Origin: an uncultured Saprospiraceae bacterium
Lineage (GTDB): Bacteria > Bacteroidota > Bacteroidia > Chitinophagales > Saprospiraceae
Direction of reading: 5' to 3'
Length of the DNA: 10,924 nucleotides
Assembly (NCBI GenBank): GCA_937952155.1
Contig: CALFYH010000269.1
Span: 1-10,924, forward strand
Shown here in pieces: positions 6,981-10,924 of this stretch; the stretch's first letter is position 1, and each line of letters opens with the position of its first letter. The notes beneath the pieces are model-generated. The model ran no database searches. It worked only from the letters and a program-made list of their open reading frames with translations, and was not told the DNA's origin. Made by a program: the position numbers and the translations under genes.

Positions 6981-7095
6981 CTAGAAGAATGAAAGCAATA
7001 TGCAAAAGATGCATATTGCAAATTAAGGAAGTTGGTTTATTGAAACTTAGCAAAATACTTCCATACATTAATGAACAAATTAAAAATAAGAAATA
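6890..7095 (+). other. 206-bp intergenic spacer before the helicase
   Basis: This gap separates the AlbA_2 gene from the helicase. It contains the iterons, a perfect hairpin at 6995-7019 and a weaker GGAAGT/ACTTCC pair at 7027-7032 and 7057-7062. I find no convincing TAnnTTTG promoter box and no Shine-Dalgarno before the ATG at 7096. It contains no credible ORF. The spacer may hold a promoter or attenuator that lets the helicase and nuclease be expressed apart from the upstream genes. Confidence 0.55.
6995..7019. promoter_or_regulatory. Perfect 10-bp inverted repeat, possible operator or attenuator
   Basis: GCAATATGCA (6995-7004) and TGCATATTGC (7010-7019) are exact reverse complements separated by AAAGA, giving a 10-bp stem with a 5-base loop. 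No T-run follows on the plus strand, which argues against a simple intrinsic terminator. The site lies 76 bases before the helicase start, a suitable position for a dimeric repressor or for an RNA hairpin in the leader. Confidence 0.5.
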
Positions 7096-9213
7096 ATGCC
7101 AGATATAGTACATGTGAGTTATGGACAAACGGGCGAGAGTGCCAAAATAAATTCGATGGGTATGCGTGAGATGCAGCAAAAGACATATCAGGCCCGAGAT
7201 GCCCAATATCTGCTACTCAAAGCACCACCAGCATCTGGTAAGTCCAGGGCACTGATGTTTGTAGCATTGGACAAGCTTATCAACCAAGGAATCAGGAAGG
7301 TAATCGTAGCGGTGCCGGAAAGATCTATTGGTGGTTCGTTTGGTATTACAAAACTTAGCGAATATGGATTTTATGCTGACTGGACTTATAATGAACAATA
7401 CAATCTATGTACTCCCGGACTTGATGGTAGCAAAACGAAGGTTGAAGCATTCAGGAATTTCATGTCCAATGATGAAAAGATACTAATCTGTACTCATGCC
7501 ACACTGAGATTTGCATATGAAGAGCTAGATGATAGCATGTTTGGCGGTACCTTGCTGGCTATTGATGAGTTTCATCATGTGTCTGCGGATGGTGACAGTC
7601 GATTGGGAGAATTGCTGCGATCGATCATGGCGAAGTCTAATGCCCATATTATCGCCATGACTGGATCATATTTCAGAGGTGATAGTGTACCTGTGCTGAA
7701 ACCTGAGGACGAAGCAAAGTTTACCAAAGTAACTTATAATTATTATGAGCAGCTGAATGGCTATACCTATTTAAAATCACTGGGCATAGGGTATCATTTC
7801 TATCAAGGAAAGTACACATCTGCCATCATGGAAGTATTGGATACCAATAAAAAAACTATCCTACATATACCCAATGTCAACTCCGGAGAATCTACCAAAG
7901 ATAAACATAGAGAGGTAGATACCATCCTGGATGCCATAGGCGAATATGTGGGGACAGATGCGACAACAGGTGTCATCACCATCAAAAGGCATAGTGATGG
8001 ACGTATGATCAAAGTGGCTGATTTGGTCAATGATCAAGCAAGGGATAGGGATAAAATTCAAAACTATCTACGCGAGATTAAAAGTGTGGATGACATGGAT
8101 CTGATCATAGCATTGGGAATGGCCAAAGAAGGATTTGACTGGCCATATTGTGAACATGCGCTCACGGTAGGTTATCGTGGATCGCTTACTGAAATTATTC
8201 AGATCATAGGAAGATGTACCAGAGACAGTGATAACAAAACCCATGCACAGTTTACCAATCTCATCGCTCAGCCCGATGCGGCTGATGATGCTGTAAAACT
8301 CTCGGTCAATAATATGCTCAAAGCTATCACTGCTTCACTATTGATGGAACAGGTCATGGCACCCAATTTTAAATTTAAGTCAAAACTCGGTGATGATGAC
8401 AAAGCTGAGAAAGGAGAAATCAAGGTCATAGGACTTAAAACTCCTAGTTCGAAGCGGGTCAGGGATATCATTGATTCAGATCTGAATGACCTGAAGGCTA
8501 ACATCTTGCAGGATGATACGATGCTGAAAGCTATTCCTGGACAAATAGATCCTGAGGTGATCAACAGGGTATTGATACCAAAGATAATCCAGACCAAATA
8601 TCCCAATCTGACAGAAGATGAAGTGGAAGAAGTGAGACAATATGTGGTATTGGATTCGGTGATCAAAAACAATCTGATGATCGACGTCGATGCATTGAAA
8701 CAAGCCATTCGAAAAGATGAACAATACGTGCAAGCAACAGGTGATGGAACCGATACGGTCCCCACTGGTCTGATACCCAAGATCGTCCGAACACTATATC
8801 CTGATCTGAGCGATAGCGATGTACAGAAATTCAGCGGCATGGTTGCTCACGATGGTGGTGGAAGTGATGGATATAAAGCTGATCAACGTTTCATCAGGAT
8901 GGCCGGGCAATTTGTCAACATAGATGATTTGCATATTGACCTGATAGATACTATCAATCCTTTTCAGAAGGCATACGAAATCCTATCGAAATCGGTGACT
9001 ACCAAGGTACTGAAAGTCATACAAGATGCCATAGAATCCACCAGAATACAAGTGAGTGAGGATGAAGCCGTGATCATGTGGCCAAAGATAAAGTCATTTT
9101 ATGCTACGTTTCAGCGAGAGCCTTCCTTACAATCTGCAGATGCCATAGAACGTAGGATGGCCGAAGTATTACTCTATATCAAGGACCAAAAAAGAAAGCA
9201 ACAAAATGGCTAA
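7096..9213 (+). CDS. SF2 DEAD/DEAH-type helicase, YeeB-like (705 aa)
   Basis: This is a predicted ATP-driven DNA helicase or translocase. Motifs in order are: APPASGKS, a variant Walker A, at residues 43-50; IDEFHH, a DEAH-like motif II, at 156-161; MTGS, motif III-like, at 188-191; GMAKEGFDWP, motif V-like, at 341-350; and QIIGRCTRD, motif VI with its arginine finger, at 369-377. The ATPase core therefore spans about 30-400. The remaining 300 residues have no domain I can name, but contain a duplicated LIPKI...YP.L motif (about 493-510 and 559-576) and end in an FYATFQREP segment (668-676) that recurs in the next protein. The start at 7096 leaves about 40 residues before Walker A. Its stop overlaps the nuclease start by 8 bp, so the two are likely made together. 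The likely role is to carry or position the GIY-YIG nuclease on unmodified DNA; this is an inference. Confidence 0.88.
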   Translation: MPDIVHVSYGQTGESAKINSMGMREMQQKTYQARDAQYLLLKAPPASGKSRALMFVALDKLINQGIRKVIVAVPERSIGGSFGITKLSEYGFYADWTYNEQYNLCTPGLDGSKTKVEAFRNFMSNDEKILICTHATLRFAYEELDDSMFGGTLLAIDEFHHVSADGDSRLGELLRSIMAKSNAHIIAMTGSYFRGDSVPVLKPEDEAKFTKVTYNYYEQLNGYTYLKSLGIGYHFYQGKYTSAIMEVLDTNKKTILHIPNVNSGESTKDKHREVDTILDAIGEYVGTDATTGVITIKRHSDGRMIKVADLVNDQARDRDKIQNYLREIKSVDDMDLIIALGMAKEGFDWPYCEHALTVGYRGSLTEIIQIIGRCTRDSDNKTHAQFTNLIAQPDAADDAVKLSVNNMLKAITASLLMEQVMAPNFKFKSKLGDDDKAEKGEIKVIGLKTPSSKRVRDIIDSDLNDLKANILQDDTMLKAIPGQIDPEVINRVLIPKIIQTKYPNLTEDEVEEVRQYVVLDSVIKNNLMIDVDALKQAIRKDEQYVQATGDGTDTVPTGLIPKIVRTLYPDLSDSDVQKFSGMVAHDGGGSDGYKADQRFIRMAGQFVNIDDLHIDLIDTINPFQKAYEILSKSVTTKVLKVIQDAIESTRIQVSEDEAVIMWPKIKSFYATFQREPSLQSADAIERRMAEVLLYIKDQKRKQQNG

Positions 9214-10399
9214 TAAAAAGACACTCTTTGATATATTTGATGATGATCCTTTTGGGCTTTTGAATATCAAACCATCAAATAATGTAGCCAGAAACGAAGA
9301 CGAAAGATTGGTAGCATCATTTGGTGAGATCAATGATTTTTATGATAAACATCAAAGAGAACCCAAGGCTGGTGGTGGTATCCAGGAACATCAGCTTTAC
9401 TCCAGGCTTCAATCCATTAGAAGTCATTCCTTAAAGATAGAAATGCTAAAGCCTTATGATGTTCACCAGCTGTTAAAGGAGCAAAAAGTGCTTACTTCCA
9501 TTTCTGATATTTTTGGCGATGATGATATGGATTTATTGGGTAGCGACGAGGAAAATCTGTTTGATCTGAAACATGTCACCCTACCTGAAGAGAGAGCCAG
9601 TGCAGATTTTGTTGCCAAACGCAAAAGTTGTAAAGATTTTGATCGGTATGAAGCTTCATTCAAAGCTGTTCAAAATGACCTGGCTTCAAGTAAAAGAAAA
9701 CTTTTAGCGTTTAAAGAGCAAAATCTTCGGGCAGGCGACTATTACGTGCATAATGGCATCTTGTTGTATCTGGAACATGTAGATTTTAAAGAAGATATTC
9801 AGCCCTACAAGAGTGGAAGCCGATTGAGAAAGGATGGAAGGACCAGAGTCATCTTTGAAAACGGGACCGAATCGAATATGCTATACCGGTCTCTATACAA
9901 AGGATTGTTGGCCAATGGAAAGGCTGTATCTGAAAACGCAGATAAAGCTAACGATATATTTTATGAGCGTTTCGGAAGTATCACTGACAAAGATCAAGAT
10001 ACTGGATATATCTACGTTCTGAAATCAAAAAGCACAAATCCTGACATAGCATCGATAAGACATTTATATAAAATAGGATACTCGACTACCAAAGTGGAAG
10101 AGAGGATAAAAAACGCACCCCAAGAACCTACATATCTTATGGCGGAGGTCAGTATCATCATAGTGTACAATTGCTACAATATGAATCCACAAAAACTGGA
10201 ACAGCTGATGCATAACTTCTTCGGGAAGTGGTGTCTTAACTTGGATGTGTATGACCAAGCCGGGCAAAGGCACACTCCCCGAGAATGGTTTATAGCCCCG
10301 TTGTACATCATAGAACAGGCTATACAGCTGATTATTTCAGGGGAGATAGTGAAGTATAGGTATGATGGGGATATGGAGGAGATAGTGGAGAGGGGATGA
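9206..10399 (+). CDS. GIY-YIG nuclease, T5orf172/MUG113-like, YeeC-like (397 aa)
   Basis: The C-terminal part (about 264-375) is a GIY-YIG endonuclease domain of the T5orf172 type. GYIYVL (267-272) and YKIGYS (288-293) are the two signature strands, R300 is a candidate catalytic arginine, and LEQLMHNFF (331-339) supplies the metal-binding glutamate. HTPREWF follows at 356-362. All expected active-site residues appear present, so cleavage activity is plausible. The N-terminal 260 residues are a separate region with two similar acidic segments (FDIFDDDPFGLLNI at 8-21 and SDIFGDDDMDLLGS at 100-113), an FYDKHQREP motif (45-53), and a compact segment ending FENGTESNMLYRSL (217-230). The ATG lies in the last codons of the helicase (8-bp overlap), indicating translational coupling. 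It is the probable cutting subunit for the methyltransferase and helicase upstream. No terminator is visible before the next gene. Confidence 0.87.
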   Translation: MANKKTLFDIFDDDPFGLLNIKPSNNVARNEDERLVASFGEINDFYDKHQREPKAGGGIQEHQLYSRLQSIRSHSLKIEMLKPYDVHQLLKEQKVLTSISDIFGDDDMDLLGSDEENLFDLKHVTLPEERASADFVAKRKSCKDFDRYEASFKAVQNDLASSKRKLLAFKEQNLRAGDYYVHNGILLYLEHVDFKEDIQPYKSGSRLRKDGRTRVIFENGTESNMLYRSLYKGLLANGKAVSENADKANDIFYERFGSITDKDQDTGYIYVLKSKSTNPDIASIRHLYKIGYSTTKVEERIKNAPQEPTYLMAEVSIIIVYNCYNMNPQKLEQLMHNFFGKWCLNLDVYDQAGQRHTPREWFIAPLYIIEQAIQLIISGEIVKYRYDGDMEEIVERG

Positions 10400-10417
10400 T
10401 CAATATTAAAATGTAAT

Positions 10418-10924
10418 ATGGATGAAATTTTAAAAGGATGTTTGAATAAAGACAGGCGCCACCAAAAGGCTCTGTTTGAGCTATATTACAAATATGGTTT
10501 GACGGTAGCTATGGCTTATTGTAGCCATACTGACGAAGCAAGAGAAGTACTTAATGATGCATTTCTGAAAGTATATGATAAAATAAAAGATTATGATCCG
10601 TCCAAACCTTTTGAGGCTTGGTTCAGGATAATCGTCATCAGGACGGCAATCAATCACTATCGCAAACAAAAGAGTGAATTAAAGTGGACAGATTATGAAG
10701 AAAATAAAAATATTGAAAACCTAACTGATGATGTTGAAGAAGGAATCTCCGATATGTCACCTGAAGAAGTACTGAAACTGGCTCAGCAATTGCCACCTGC
10801 TTACAGAATGGCAATCAATTTGTGTGCAGTAGAAGGATATAGTCATCAAGAAATAGCTGAAAATCTAGGTATTTCTGTAGGTGCTTCCAAATCAAACCTT
10901 TCTAAAGCCAGGGCACGACTTAAA
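10418..10924 (+). CDS. ECF-type RNA polymerase sigma factor, partial (169+ aa)
   Basis: The frame from ATG at 10418 stays open to the window edge, giving 169 residues without the C-terminus. Residues about 14-86 match sigma region 2: LFELYYKYG, then DEAREVLNDAFLKVYDKI, and FEAWFRIIVIRTAINHYRK, which correspond to core binding and -10 recognition. Residues about 114-169 match region 4: LPPAYRMAINLCAVEGYSH, then the helix-turn-helix EIAENLGISVGASKSNLSKA for -35 recognition. It is a short sigma-70 family factor without the central domains of housekeeping sigma. It begins only 18 bases after the nuclease stop, so transcripts may run through, but sigma factors of this kind are abundant chromosomal genes in Bacteroidota. 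Its anti-sigma partner, if any, would lie beyond the window. An earlier ATG at 10411 is followed directly by a stop. Confidence 0.9.
   Translation, partial: MDEILKGCLNKDRRHQKALFELYYKYGLTVAMAYCSHTDEAREVLNDAFLKVYDKIKDYDPSKPFEAWFRIIVIRTAINHYRKQKSELKWTDYEENKNIENLTDDVEEGISDMSPEEVLKLAQQLPPAYRMAINLCAVEGYSHQEIAENLGISVGASKSNLSKARARLK

Noticed and set aside
8268..8840. Minus-strand open frame of 190 residues, rich in Ser and Ile
   Set aside because: It is the antisense shadow of the helicase C-terminal region, whose own frame is clearly real.

Overview
The window looks like chromosomal DNA of a Bacteroidota bacterium, possibly Saprospiraceae-like. The reasons are AT-leaning genes without clear Shine-Dalgarno sequences, a TAnnTTTG-type -7 element before the first large gene, and repeat-filled intergenic DNA of a kind often seen in that group. 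The family assignment is an inference. No rRNA, tRNA or transposase gene was seen.

Layout. 1-453 (minus strand) is the N-terminal part of a PPP-type metallophosphatase cut by the window edge. 454-1962 is a long stretch without a convincing gene. It holds a tiny possible ORF, a partly GC-rich repeat zone with a 21-bp split inverted repeat, a near-perfect palindrome, two copies of a dispersed repeat and a promoter-like box. From 1963 to 10399 five genes lie on the plus strand: a large class I SAM-dependent DNA methyltransferase of the YeeA/MmeI-like type; a four-helix-bundle (S23/IVP-type) protein; an AlbA_2 (Schlafen-type) protein with a GHKL-like ATPase; an SF2 DEAD/DEAH-type helicase; and a T5orf172-like GIY-YIG nuclease overlapping the helicase by 8 bp. 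From 10418 to the right edge runs an ECF-type sigma factor lacking its C-terminus.

How the genes may work together. The methyltransferase, helicase and GIY-YIG nuclease match, as far as I recall, the gene order of Bacillus subtilis yeeA-yeeB-yeeC. They read as a restriction-modification-like defence system in which modification, translocation and cleavage sit in three proteins. I see no clear nuclease motif in the methyltransferase, so the GIY-YIG protein is the likely cutter. Between methyltransferase and helicase sits a more AT-rich two-gene cassette (four-helix bundle plus AlbA_2/ATPase). It is bounded on the left by a degenerate tandem-repeat array and on the right by 12-bp iterons and a perfect 10-bp-stem hairpin. 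This suggests an inserted accessory or regulatory module.

The most notable signals are this nested architecture, a sharp base-composition switch in the methyltransferase over its presumed target-recognition region, a repeated motif inside the helicase C-terminal part, and a short motif shared by the helicase C-terminus and the nuclease N-terminus.
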